The notes under the pieces are model-generated. The model was not told the origin of the DNA, ran no database searches, and worked only from the letters and a program-made list of their open reading frames with translations. From JBPEWY01 sp052032225 (GTDB lineage: Bacteria > Bacteroidota > Bacteroidia > Flavobacteriales > Flavobacteriaceae), in assembly GCA_052032225.1 (NCBI GenBank), contig JBPEWY010000078.1, positions 1-51,296 on the forward strand: a stretch of DNA of 51,296 bases, given 5' to 3'. Of this stretch, positions 1 to 8,434 are shown piece by piece. Each line of letters begins with the position of its first letter. Positions within the stretch are counted from its first letter, which is position 1. A program made the position numbers and the translations under genes.

Positions 1-768
1 TTAATTAATAGATTAAAAAAAGATAATAGTAATAAATGTTTTATCGGGCATGCTTCGGCATTTAAACAAATCTGTACTGTTCTTGATGCTAACCCAAACA
101 TAATTAAGCCTAAAGAGATTAAGCTTAAGGTTGTAATTGCCACTTCTGAGCCTTTAGACAGTTATACAAAAAACAGAATGTCGTATTATTTTAATTCTCC
201 TGTTGTTTCTAGATACTCAAATACAGAAAACGGTATAATTGCTCAACAATTGACAGATCACAATACAGACTCCTTTTTTATAAATAACGCAAGTTATCAT
301 GTTGAGATTTTAGATATTAAAACTAACCAACCGGTTCCTGAAGGAGCTTTAGGTAAAATTGTCATCACAGATTTATTTAATTATCACACCCCTTTAATTA
401 GATATGATACCGGCGATTTGGGAGCAATTGAAACTATAAATGGTTCAACATATTTTAAAACAATTACTGGTAGACTCCAAGACGCAATTTATAACACAGA
501 AGGTGAAGTTATATCTGCATTAGGCTTAACAGACTTTTCTGTTTTTAGAGGAATCCAACAAGGGCAGATAATTCAAAATTCTAAAACAGATTATGTTATA
601 AAGCTTGTTGTAAATGACACTTTTAATGAAGAAGAGCTATTTTTAGCTACATACAAAGAGTTTTTAGGAAGCCAAGCAAATATAACTTTAGAGTTTGTAG
701 ATTCTATCCCTTATTTAAAATCCGGTAAGTTTAAAACCACCATCAACAATTACAAAAAAAATGTATAA
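1..768 (+). CDS. CapK/PaaK-like adenylate-forming enzyme, 3' part (5' end outside window)
   Basis: The frame is open from base 1, so the gene begins before the window; about 255 C-terminal residues are seen. It is a clear paralog of the complete protein at 4689-5993. Shared blocks are the SRYSNTENG segment, the ITDLFNY..PLIRYDTGD segment (adenylation core) and a C-terminal SGKFK that supplies the lysine expected of acyl-adenylate/CoA ligases. Members of the CapK/phenylacetate-CoA-ligase family are common in capsule loci, but their substrates are mostly unknown. The stop overlaps the next gene by 8 bases, so the two are probably translationally coupled. A methionine at 178 is internal and not the start. 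Adenylation or CoA-ligation of an acid used to decorate the glycan is inference. Confidence 0.85.
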   Translation, partial: LINRLKKDNSNKCFIGHASAFKQICTVLDANPNIIKPKEIKLKVVIATSEPLDSYTKNRMSYYFNSPVVSRYSNTENGIIAQQLTDHNTDSFFINNASYHVEILDIKTNQPVPEGALGKIVITDLFNYHTPLIRYDTGDLGAIETINGSTYFKTITGRLQDAIYNTEGEVISALGLTDFSVFRGIQQGQIIQNSKTDYVIKLVVNDTFNEEELFLATYKEFLGSQANITLEFVDSIPYLKSGKFKTTINNYKKNV

Positions 769-1378
769 ACTATTTTTTAAAAGAATTATAGATGTTGTGT
801 TATCAGTAATTGTTTTGTTACTACTATTTCCAGTATTTATTGCTTTGTGTGTTGTATTAGCCATTGTATTTAAGGGCTCTCCTTTTTTTACTCAATTAAG
901 ACCCGGAAAAAACGAGAAACTGTTTAGACTTATTAAATTCAAGACTATGACAGACGAAAAAGATGAGCATGGTGTTTTATTATCAGACTCAAAAAGGTTA
1001 ACTAGGTTAGGCAGACTAATAAGAAAAACCTCTTTAGATGAAATCCCTCAACTCATTAATGTTTTAAAAGGAGATATGAGCTTAATTGGGCCCAGACCAT
1101 TATTAATTAAATACCTTCCTTACTATACTCCTTTAGAAAGAAAAAGGCACAGTGTAAAGCCCGGTATTACAGGTTTGGCACAAGTATCAGGCAGAAATTT
1201 TTTAGATTGGGATAACCGTTTAGCTAAAGATGTTGAATATGTAGAGAACCTATCTTTTTTGTTAGATTTAAAGATAATTTGGCTTACAGTTATGAGTATT
1301 ATTACCTCTAAAAATATTGCTGTAGATCCTCAACAAGTAATGATAAATTTAGATGATCAGAGAAAAAAACAATATTAA
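761..1378 (+). CDS. PglC-type phosphoglycosyl transferase (bacterial sugar transferase), copy 1
   Basis: 205 residues, the size of the minimal monotopic phosphoglycosyl transferases. The N terminus has a basic KR.ID motif, then one hydrophobic re-entrant segment (about residues 10-37). Next come KFKTM, the catalytic Asp-Glu dyad in SLDEIPQL, the GDMSLIGPRPL block and the PGITGLAQVSGR motif, all family hallmarks. Such enzymes move a sugar phosphate from a UDP-sugar to undecaprenyl phosphate at the inner membrane and start assembly of an O-antigen, capsule or glycan. It overlaps the CapK-like gene by 8 bases and the formyltransferase gene by 26. A second copy, more than half identical by eye, follows at 1957. 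The exact sugar cannot be read from the sequence. Confidence 0.92.
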   Translation: MYKLFFKRIIDVVLSVIVLLLLFPVFIALCVVLAIVFKGSPFFTQLRPGKNEKLFRLIKFKTMTDEKDEHGVLLSDSKRLTRLGRLIRKTSLDEIPQLINVLKGDMSLIGPRPLLIKYLPYYTPLERKRHSVKPGITGLAQVSGRNFLDWDNRLAKDVEYVENLSFLLDLKIIWLTVMSIITSKNIAVDPQQVMINLDDQRKKQY

Positions 1379-1955
1379 TTGGGCTATATTAACTACCGGT
1401 TGGGGTAGATCTGCAGCCAATTTGATGGTAGATTTTAAAAATAATAAACTACCAAACTCGTCAATAAAACTCTTAGTTCATGCTAACAACAAATGTAAAG
1501 CCGCTATTACTGCAAAAGAGCTAGGCATAAACAGCATCTGTATTAAAAAAACCGATTTTAAAGATACCATTGCTTACCAAAAAAAGATTTTAAAAACACT
1601 CCAAGAGTATTCTATAGATTATATTTTTTTACTGGCTTATGGTTATATTATAAAAGAGCCTTTACTTTCTGCTTATTCTAATAAAATTGTAAACATCCAT
1701 CCGTCACTACTACCAAGTTTTGCAAAAACAGAAAAGGCTATACAAAAAGCCTTAAAATACGGAGTGAAAATTACAGGAATCACAACTCACTTTATCGATG
1801 AAAATTTAGATGAGGGCGTAATTATATGTCAAACCCCAATCAAAATTAAAGAGAATGATACCTTTGATAGTCTCGATAAAAAGTTTCAAAAAAAAGGACG
1901 AAAAATAGTTATAAAGACTATTAAACACATCGAAAAAAATCACCTCAAAACATAA
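1353..1955 (+). CDS. PurN-like formyltransferase of the glycan locus
   Basis: 200 residues with the formyltransferase (GART) fold signature. The catalytic triad of the PurN family can be placed at Asn114, His116 (in NIHPSLLP) and Asp153 (in ENLDEG), with the supporting THF.D strand just before it. Known relatives use 10-formyltetrahydrofolate to formylate an amine: glycinamide ribonucleotide in purine synthesis, or an amino-sugar nucleotide in surface glycans. The gene sits between two phosphoglycosyl transferases, overlapping the first by 26 bases and ending 1 base before the second. I therefore infer N-formylation of an amino sugar, or of an aminoacyl group, rather than purine synthesis. 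The alternative, a displaced housekeeping purN, is less likely because purine genes are absent nearby. Confidence 0.75.
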   Translation: MIREKNNINWAILTTGWGRSAANLMVDFKNNKLPNSSIKLLVHANNKCKAAITAKELGINSICIKKTDFKDTIAYQKKILKTLQEYSIDYIFLLAYGYIIKEPLLSAYSNKIVNIHPSLLPSFAKTEKAIQKALKYGVKITGITTHFIDENLDEGVIICQTPIKIKENDTFDSLDKKFQKKGRKIVIKTIKHIEKNHLKT

Positions 1956-1956
1956 C

Positions 1957-2574
1957 ATGTATAAACGTTATCTTAAAAGAATTTTAGATTTAGTTTTAGC
2001 TTTAATAGCATTTATACTGCTTTTTCCGGCATTCTTAATAATTACAATAATTTTACTATTTATAAACAACGGTAAGCCGTTTTTTTACCAAGATAGACCG
2101 GGGCTTAACGAAAAAATATTCAAAATAATTAAGTTTAAAACCATGACAGACAAAACCAATTCTGAAGGTGTTTTATTACCTAATTCAGAACGGGTTACAA
2201 AATTTGGTACATTTTTAAGAAATAGCTCTTTAGACGAGATCCCTCAACTTATAAACATAATTAAAGGAGACATGAGCATTGTCGGCCCAAGGCCATTACG
2301 TGTTCACTATCTTCCGTATTACACAAAAGAAGAAAGAATTAGACACTCTGTAAGACCCGGTGTTACAGGATTAGCTCAGGTTTCCGGAAGAAACTTGCTT
2401 TCATGGGATAAAAAACTAGAAAAAGATATAGCGTATGTAAAAAACATTTCTTTTTGGTTAGATTTAACTATAATTTTAAAAACCATTAAGAAGGTATTAA
2501 ATCCGGAAAACATTGAATTAGATGAAAATATGCTCGATTTGGATCAAGAAAGAGCCTCTAAAATAAACACATAA
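1957..2574 (+). CDS. PglC-type phosphoglycosyl transferase, copy 2
   Basis: 205 residues, exactly the length of the copy at 761. It has the same order of motifs: KRILD, one hydrophobic re-entrant helix, KFKTM, the catalytic SLDEIPQL dyad, GDMSIVGPRPL and PGVTGLAQVSGR. The copies differ mostly in the membrane segment and the C-terminal tail. All catalytic residues are present in both, so neither looks like a dead duplicate. It starts 1 base after the formyltransferase stop, and its own stop abuts the next start codon (TAA then ATG). Two initiating transferases in one short operon could prime different sugars or two glycans. It could also reflect a tandem duplication of a transferase-plus-CapK unit. 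Confidence 0.92.
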   Translation: MYKRYLKRILDLVLALIAFILLFPAFLIITIILLFINNGKPFFYQDRPGLNEKIFKIIKFKTMTDKTNSEGVLLPNSERVTKFGTFLRNSSLDEIPQLINIIKGDMSIVGPRPLRVHYLPYYTKEERIRHSVRPGVTGLAQVSGRNLLSWDKKLEKDIAYVKNISFWLDLTIILKTIKKVLNPENIELDENMLDLDQERASKINT

Positions 2575-4686
2575 ATGCATCAAACCTTAAACATACTTTT
2601 TACTTGTGCCGGTAGAAGAAACTACCTGATTAATTACTTTAAAGATGCTCTAAAAGGTAATGGTAACGTAATTGCAGTAGATAAGCAGCTAAATGCTCCG
2701 GCTTTAGTTGATGCAGATATTGCAGAAGTTGTCCCGGATATTTACGATGAAAATTATATAGATGAAATATTAAATGTAATAACAAAACATAAAGTTAGCG
2801 CTGTAATTTCATTAAACGATTTAGAATTACCCATTTTAGCAGCAAATAAACATAAAATTGAAACTCACGGCTGTAAAGTACTTGTTTCTGACTTAGATGT
2901 TATAAATATTTGCTTTGATAAATGGAAAACATACCTTTTTTTAAAAGAAGCAGGCGTAAAAACTCCTAAAACATACTTAACCTTAGACGATGCTTTAAAG
3001 GCTATTAAAAATAACCAATTACAATTTCCAGTAGTTTTAAAACCTCGTTGGGGCAGTGCCTCTATTAGTATAGATTTTCCGGAGGATATAGAAGAACTCA
3101 AACTTGCTTTTGCCTTACAAAGTAAAAGAGTAAAACGCTCTATATTACAAAAAGCAAGCAACGAAGACCCCGACAGAGCTATTGTTATTCAAGAGAAATT
3201 GCAAGGCAAAGAATATGGGATGGATGTTGTAAATGATTTTGATTGTAATTATTTTGATACTTTTTTACGAGAAAAGCTTAGTATGCGGTCTGGAGAAACA
3301 GATAAAGCTTTATCTGTTAAAGACGAACGTTTTGAAACCGTTGGGAAAACCATAGCCAACAAGCTTCGTCACCTTGGTAACATGGACTGTGATGCGTTTC
3401 TGCATGATGATAATTTATACATATTAGAGTTAAATCCGAGGTTTGGCGGTGGTTACCCTTTTTCACACGAGTCAGGTGCAAACATTGCTGGCGTTTATAT
3501 TGAGTGGCTAAAAGGAAACAAAGAGGTAAATAAGTATATAAACTACATTCCTAACCTAACCTTTTCTAAGTGCGATAGGCTTTTAAGAATTCCGGAAATT
3601 AATGCTCCTACCTGGAATTTAGAAGTAAAGCATATTAAAACCGAAGCAGAATTTGAATCCTTTAAAAAATTAGCCAAGCAAATACATAGTGATAACCCTT
3701 TTTACAACATTAAAGATTTTCAGGCACTATCTGCTACAGAAAATAGTACTTCTTGTTATTTTTTATTTTCAAAAAACGCGCAACCTATTGTTATAATGCC
3801 TTTTTATTTAAGAGAAATATCTGTTGATAATAAAAAGTCTGATTTTTATGATGTAACCTCTCCATATGGTTATAGTGGTCCGCTATTTGACCCCGATAAT
3901 ATATCAGAAGATGTTTTAAAAAAATTCTGGGAATCTGTAGATAATTGGTACGCTGCTAATCACGTAGTATCAGAATTTATTCGTTTTAGTTTAAACAACA
4001 ATCATCTTGGTTATAATGGTGTTTTGGTTCCGTCACTAAGAAATGTTAAAGGGAAAATTCTTGACGAAGAAACACAATGGAATAATTTTAAACCAAAAGT
4101 TAGAAACAATTATCGTAAAGCATTACAGCATAACCTGAGCATAAAAATTTATTATCAAAATATTGCTAAATCAGAAATTGAGGCTTTTTATAATATCTAC
4201 ATTAAAACCATGCAACGTACCAATGCAGATATTAAATATTTTTTACCCTTAAGCTATTTTACAGATTTTATAAGTAGAAATCCGGAAAACTGCGCATTAG
4301 CATTAGTGTTTAAAGACGATATTACTATTTCGGGTGAATTAATTTTAGTTTCATCAGATACCTTGTATTCTTTTATGGGAGGAACACTGGCTGATTATTT
4401 TAATTGCAGACCTAACGATTTTTTAAAGATAGAAATAATGAAATGGGCTCGGGCTACTAATAAAAAATACTATGTTTTGGGAGGTGGAATAACTGATAAA
4501 GATAATTTGTATAAATATAAAAAGTCTTTTTTTTCTAAAGACGAAGATGTTATTTATTACACCGGACGGAAAATTATAGATAAAACTGCTTATAAAACAT
4601 TAGTAAAGAGTAAAACTAACTTTAATGTTGATTTAATCACAGATATAGAGCATAATTACTTTCCACTATACAGAGCAAAAAACTAG
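2575..4686 (+). CDS. ATP-grasp ligase fused to a FemAB/GNAT-like transferase domain
   Basis: A 703-residue two-domain protein. Residues about 1-340 are an ATP-grasp ligase of the CarB-like type. It has a pre-ATP-grasp Rossmann start (LFTCAGRRNYL), the ATP-binding lysine in VLKPRWGS (K156), QEKLQGKEYGMDV (206-218), and the metal-binding ILELNPRFGGG (E285, N287, R289). Residues about 350-703 match the FemAB/GNAT-like transferases of glycan clusters, with a VRNNYRKA block near 510 and LGGGITDKDNLYKYKKSF (635-652). ATP-grasp enzymes join a carboxylate to an amine; FemAB enzymes transfer an aminoacyl group, classically from aminoacyl-tRNA. The fusion suggests amino-acid amide attachment to a sugar or carrier, which is inference. 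It is the last gene of the rightward operon and ends 2 bases from the convergent CapK gene. Confidence 0.8.
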   Translation: MHQTLNILFTCAGRRNYLINYFKDALKGNGNVIAVDKQLNAPALVDADIAEVVPDIYDENYIDEILNVITKHKVSAVISLNDLELPILAANKHKIETHGCKVLVSDLDVINICFDKWKTYLFLKEAGVKTPKTYLTLDDALKAIKNNQLQFPVVLKPRWGSASISIDFPEDIEELKLAFALQSKRVKRSILQKASNEDPDRAIVIQEKLQGKEYGMDVVNDFDCNYFDTFLREKLSMRSGETDKALSVKDERFETVGKTIANKLRHLGNMDCDAFLHDDNLYILELNPRFGGGYPFSHESGANIAGVYIEWLKGNKEVNKYINYIPNLTFSKCDRLLRIPEINAPTWNLEVKHIKTEAEFESFKKLAKQIHSDNPFYNIKDFQALSATENSTSCYFLFSKNAQPIVIMPFYLREISVDNKKSDFYDVTSPYGYSGPLFDPDNISEDVLKKFWESVDNWYAANHVVSEFIRFSLNNNHLGYNGVLVPSLRNVKGKILDEETQWNNFKPKVRNNYRKALQHNLSIKIYYQNIAKSEIEAFYNIYIKTMQRTNADIKYFLPLSYFTDFISRNPENCALALVFKDDITISGELILVSSDTLYSFMGGTLADYFNCRPNDFLKIEIMKWARATNKKYYVLGGGITDKDNLYKYKKSFFSKDEDVIYYTGRKIIDKTAYKTLVKSKTNFNVDLITDIEHNYFPLYRAKN

Positions 4687-4688
4687 TT

Positions 4689-5993
4689 TTAGCTCTTAGT
4701 ATAATTACTAACTACAAGTTTTCTTTTACCGGAATTTAATAATGGGATATCGTGTACATATTCTATTGTAATAGTAGCATCTTGTCCTAAATAACCTTTA
4801 AATTCATTAATAAGCTCTTGTTCTCTTGAAAAATTTTCTCCTTTTGGGTTTAGTTTAAAGGTGTAGTCTTTAGCTCCTTTTTGAATAAATTGATATTGCT
4901 TAAGTTCATCGTACTTCCACATATTAACTGTTACTATATGTGAAGTAACTAATTTTCCTTGGGTGTTATAAAGCATATCTACTTTTCTACCCTCAATATG
5001 ACTTAAAACAGGTGCTTGCCCGTCTTCTTTGTTCATAACCGCTATATCTCCATTTTCATACCTAATCATTGGCATACAATAATTATACAAATCTGTAATT
5101 ACAACTCTTCCCGGTTCTCCAAAATTAGCCGGTTTATCTTCATTCATGTCTAAAACCTCAATATGAAAGCTTGCCCAATTTATATGAAAATCTGTACCTC
5201 CATGAATGCTTTGTTGTGCTAACATGCCATTCTCCATATTAGAATATCTGGATATAGCAGGAACGCCAAAGTAATATTCCATTCTTTTTTTGGTACCATA
5301 ATCTAGTGCTTCGGAATTTGCAATTATAGAAACAACATTGCAATCTAACGGCTCAGAATTAAGACCATCTAAATAATTACAAAGTAGCTCAAAAGTAGAT
5401 GAGAAACCAACCAGCACTTTTTTATTTTTATCTGCCTGCATTTTTAAAATTAAATCTTCAAAATCACTATTTTCATAACTGTAAATGCTGTGAGGTACAA
5501 TATTTTCCATCCAACGTTTTAGCGGGCTTTTTTTATTAATCTCGTTCCACACTTTCATATAAAAAAGTCTTGACCCTATTTGAAAACCAGCCATTTTACT
5601 AAAATAAATTACATCTGCAGTATTTCTAAACCTCTTATCTTTATTATGAAAAAGTTTAAAAGGTGTTCCAGTAGAGCCACTAGTAACAACAGGAATGTTC
5701 TCTGAAGTCAAATATTTTTCTGATTTAAACAACTCATAATTTTCTCTAATCATGTTCTTGTTAATTAAAGGGAAGTCCTGCAGGCTGTTATAATTGGCGA
5801 AGTCTTTGTAAAAAGGAGTAGTAGAACTTGCATGCTGTAATAAATTATTCAGACTGTTTTTAATACTTGTTTGTACCACATCTGTATTGTAATTTTCTAG
5901 CTTATTAGCTATATCATTATAATGCCTTCGGATTTTACTCCCTTTAATAAAATCTAAAGTCCAAAAAGCTTTTCTGCGAATGATTTGTAACAT
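4689..5993 (-). CDS. CapK/PaaK-like adenylate-forming enzyme, complete copy
   Basis: 434 residues, the normal length for CapK-type phenylacetate-CoA-ligase relatives. The phosphate-binding loop TSGSTGTPF is at 104-112. An aromatic SRYSNMENG segment lies near 250, ITDLYNY..PMIRYENGD near 310, and the C-terminal SGKRK near 425 supplies the catalytic lysine. All adenylation motifs are intact. It is paralogous to the partial gene at 1-768, yet lies on the opposite strand in a different operon. It is the last gene of the leftward operon after carbamoyltransferase, MBOAT and SGNH genes, 4 bases from the SGNH gene. The acid it activates is unknown; a role in acylating or amidating the surface glycan is inferred from context only. 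Confidence 0.88.
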   Translation of the reverse strand: MLQIIRRKAFWTLDFIKGSKIRRHYNDIANKLENYNTDVVQTSIKNSLNNLLQHASSTTPFYKDFANYNSLQDFPLINKNMIRENYELFKSEKYLTSENIPVVTSGSTGTPFKLFHNKDKRFRNTADVIYFSKMAGFQIGSRLFYMKVWNEINKKSPLKRWMENIVPHSIYSYENSDFEDLILKMQADKNKKVLVGFSSTFELLCNYLDGLNSEPLDCNVVSIIANSEALDYGTKKRMEYYFGVPAISRYSNMENGMLAQQSIHGGTDFHINWASFHIEVLDMNEDKPANFGEPGRVVITDLYNYCMPMIRYENGDIAVMNKEDGQAPVLSHIEGRKVDMLYNTQGKLVTSHIVTVNMWKYDELKQYQFIQKGAKDYTFKLNPKGENFSREQELINEFKGYLGQDATITIEYVHDIPLLNSGKRKLVVSNYTKS

Positions 5994-5997
5994 AATA

Positions 5998-6948
5998 TCA
6001 CTTTAAATTGTATTGCCGAAGGTATTTAGTTATTTCAGAAGCTACTATTGTTCTTCCGTAGTTGTTCCAATGTTTATCGTAAATTAAAGTTGTAGGTTTG
6101 GATGCTCTTTCTAAAGCCGGTCCGATATCTATATACTTGTAATTATTACGAATTAAATACTCAATAAATTGAGGACTTGTTATACCACTATCTAATAAAA
6201 ATACATATTTATCTTTATTGAACCCATAAGTTTCTATAAGCGATTCAAAATTTGCTATGTATTGTCTTTCTAATTCTGCCTCTTTAACATTATTTTTTAC
6301 TGCTTTACGTGCTGGTTTAAGCATAGAGAACATATTAGATATTAGCCTCTTTGGGGCATCAAAAGCACCTATGTTTTGAGCATAAACCAACAATTTACTG
6401 TAGGTTAGCCATTTATACGGTGGTTTACTAAACTTTAATCTGTCTGGAATAATATTGTATTCTCCTCGCGTTAAATCATTAGAGAATTTTATCCCAAAAA
6501 TCACTACATCTATTAACTCAAATTGCTCTTTATAAGCATGTACAAGGTGAATCTGATCGGCAAAGTCATACCCTGCATAACCATATTCATAAACCTCTAT
6601 ACCTGGGAGTTTATTCTCTATTTTTTTTCCTATAGAATTGTAGTAATGCTGATGAAATCCTTCTATAAAAGAATCGCCTACTAAGGCTACTTCTATTTTA
6701 TCCTGACTGGGCGTAAATTCTCTGTAAGAATTAAATCCCGATTTATTAATTCTGTATTCAGAAAAATTTTGCCTTCTATTTCCGGTTACAGCATGCCCAT
6801 TTTGATTTGGATACCATTTTTCTACCTTTTTTTCATCAACAAAACGCACCGGGCTATCTTTGCTTAAATGCAATAACCTTACCCATCCTTCTAAAGCTAG
6901 TAGTAAAAGGAATGTGTAAAGTGCGCATTTTAGCAATAATTTTTTCAT
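5998..6948 (-). CDS. SGNH-hydrolase-like membrane-anchored protein (glycan acylation partner)
   Basis: 316 residues with an N-terminal membrane anchor or uncleaved signal (about residues 3-20) and a periplasmic domain. The GDSFIEG block carries the SGNH serine, GYAGYDFADQ resembles block II, and IYDKHWNNYG near the C terminus carries the Asp and His expected of block V. Proteins of this form (AlgX/AlgJ/DltD-like) work with MBOAT acyltransferases to move an acyl group onto a periplasmic polysaccharide. The MBOAT gene lies directly upstream, 5 bases away, which supports that pairing. The sequence alone cannot show whether this protein is the transferase or an esterase. Confidence 0.78.
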   Translation of the reverse strand: MKKLLLKCALYTFLLLLALEGWVRLLHLSKDSPVRFVDEKKVEKWYPNQNGHAVTGNRRQNFSEYRINKSGFNSYREFTPSQDKIEVALVGDSFIEGFHQHYYNSIGKKIENKLPGIEVYEYGYAGYDFADQIHLVHAYKEQFELIDVVIFGIKFSNDLTRGEYNIIPDRLKFSKPPYKWLTYSKLLVYAQNIGAFDAPKRLISNMFSMLKPARKAVKNNVKEAELERQYIANFESLIETYGFNKDKYVFLLDSGITSPQFIEYLIRNNYKYIDIGPALERASKPTTLIYDKHWNNYGRTIVASEITKYLRQYNLK

Positions 6949-6953
6949 ATACT

Positions 6954-8405
6954 TTAAAATTGAAAGTAAATAAATGATCGGTCAAACCCACTATCGTAAA
7001 ACATTAGTATTAATAAAATTACAACAGAATAGGCTATAAACCTTACTATTTTAGATTTAAACGGGAACGGAGACCGTTCGTCTTTTCTAATTCTAAATTC
7101 GTATAACACAAAAGTCCCTAATAAAAGAAAATAATCTATAAGCCTATATCCCAATGGGTGTGCATACGTATCAAACGAAAAATCGGTTACAATAGTTGTT
7201 ATAAACCCAAAGGCATCTGTTATTGATTCTGATCTGAAAAAGATTCTTGAAAAGGTAACTATAGAAAATGTTAGCAAAATCTGGCCTATTTCTACAATAG
7301 AAGGCAAATAACTGTTTTGTGCAACTACGTTATTTTTGTAAATAGTGTTTCTTCCCATTAAAAATACAGGAATGTAAGCTAATGCGTGAAAAGCACCCCA
7401 GAAAATGAATGTCCAATTTGCTCCATGCCAAAATCCACTAACTAAAAAAATTACAATTATATTTCTTACAGATTTAAGTTTGCTTACTCGAGATCCACCC
7501 ATGGGTATGTACATGTAGTGCCTAAACCAAGTAGATAAAGATATATGCCATCGTTGCCAATATTCTGCAACATTTCTTGAGAAATTAGGAAATTTAAAGT
7601 TAGACATTAACTCTACTCCAAACATTTTTGCTGTCCCAATAGCAATGTCCGAATAACCACTAAAATCACCATAAACCTGAAAACTAAACAATGTTACTCC
7701 CAGAATTAAGGTTGATGCCGGATAGTTAGAGTAATTGGCAAAAATATCATCAACCATAGGAGCAATACTATCGGCTATCACCAGCTTTTTAAATAAACCC
7801 CAAAGTATGAGTTTAATTCCTTGTACATGTTGTTGATAATTAAAGTTGCGCTTATTGGTAATTTGAGACAGTAAATTTGAAGCTCGCTCAATGGGCCCGG
7901 CTACCAATTGCGGAAAAAAGGCAACAAAGGCTGCAAATGCTATAAATTTTTTGGTAGGCTCTACCCTTTTGTAGTAAATATCAAAAGAGTAAGACATGGT
8001 TTGGAACGTATAAAATGATATACCAACCGGTAAAATAATCTGTAATGTCCAGGTGTGCTCTGTTTGAAAACCAATTGCTTGAAGTAAATCTACCCAAGAA
8101 TCAATAAAAAAGTTAAAGTATTTAAAGAACCCCAATAACCCTACATTAAACACAACACTAACCCATAACCAGTACTTTTTAAGTTTAACGTTTTGGGTGT
8201 TATGGATTTTTTGTCCTACAAAAAAATCAACAATTGTGCTACATAGAATAAGCGACAGAAAACGCCAATCCCACCAACCATAAAAAACATAACTGGCAAC
8301 CAAAAGCATAATGTTTTGGTAGCGTAAGCTCTTGTTAAAAACTAACCAATACAGTAGGTAAACAAGAGGTAAAAAAAGAAAGTATTCAATTGAGTTAAAA
8401 AGCAT
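6954..8405 (-). CDS. MBOAT family O-acyltransferase (AlgI-like)
   Basis: 483 residues with many hydrophobic segments, the usual size for AlgI/PatA/DltB-type membrane-bound O-acyltransferases. Diagnostic motifs are GDFSGYSDIAIG, EYWQRWHISLSTWFRHYMYIPMGG and SGFWHGANWTFIFWG; the last contains the conserved catalytic histidine. Such proteins pass an acyl group, often acetyl, across the inner membrane to a periplasmic acceptor. The neighbouring SGNH protein (5 bases downstream) is the probable partner, and the carbamoyltransferase starts the same operon. I infer O-acetylation of the glycan built by this locus. The name algI is avoided because there are no alginate genes. Confidence 0.93.
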   Translation of the reverse strand: MLFNSIEYFLFLPLVYLLYWLVFNKSLRYQNIMLLVASYVFYGWWDWRFLSLILCSTIVDFFVGQKIHNTQNVKLKKYWLWVSVVFNVGLLGFFKYFNFFIDSWVDLLQAIGFQTEHTWTLQIILPVGISFYTFQTMSYSFDIYYKRVEPTKKFIAFAAFVAFFPQLVAGPIERASNLLSQITNKRNFNYQQHVQGIKLILWGLFKKLVIADSIAPMVDDIFANYSNYPASTLILGVTLFSFQVYGDFSGYSDIAIGTAKMFGVELMSNFKFPNFSRNVAEYWQRWHISLSTWFRHYMYIPMGGSRVSKLKSVRNIIVIFLVSGFWHGANWTFIFWGAFHALAYIPVFLMGRNTIYKNNVVAQNSYLPSIVEIGQILLTFSIVTFSRIFFRSESITDAFGFITTIVTDFSFDTYAHPLGYRLIDYFLLLGTFVLYEFRIRKDERSPFPFKSKIVRFIAYSVVILLILMFYDSGFDRSFIYFQF

Positions 8406-8434
8406 AAAGTTGGTGTGAGCTTAATTTTTTAAAC

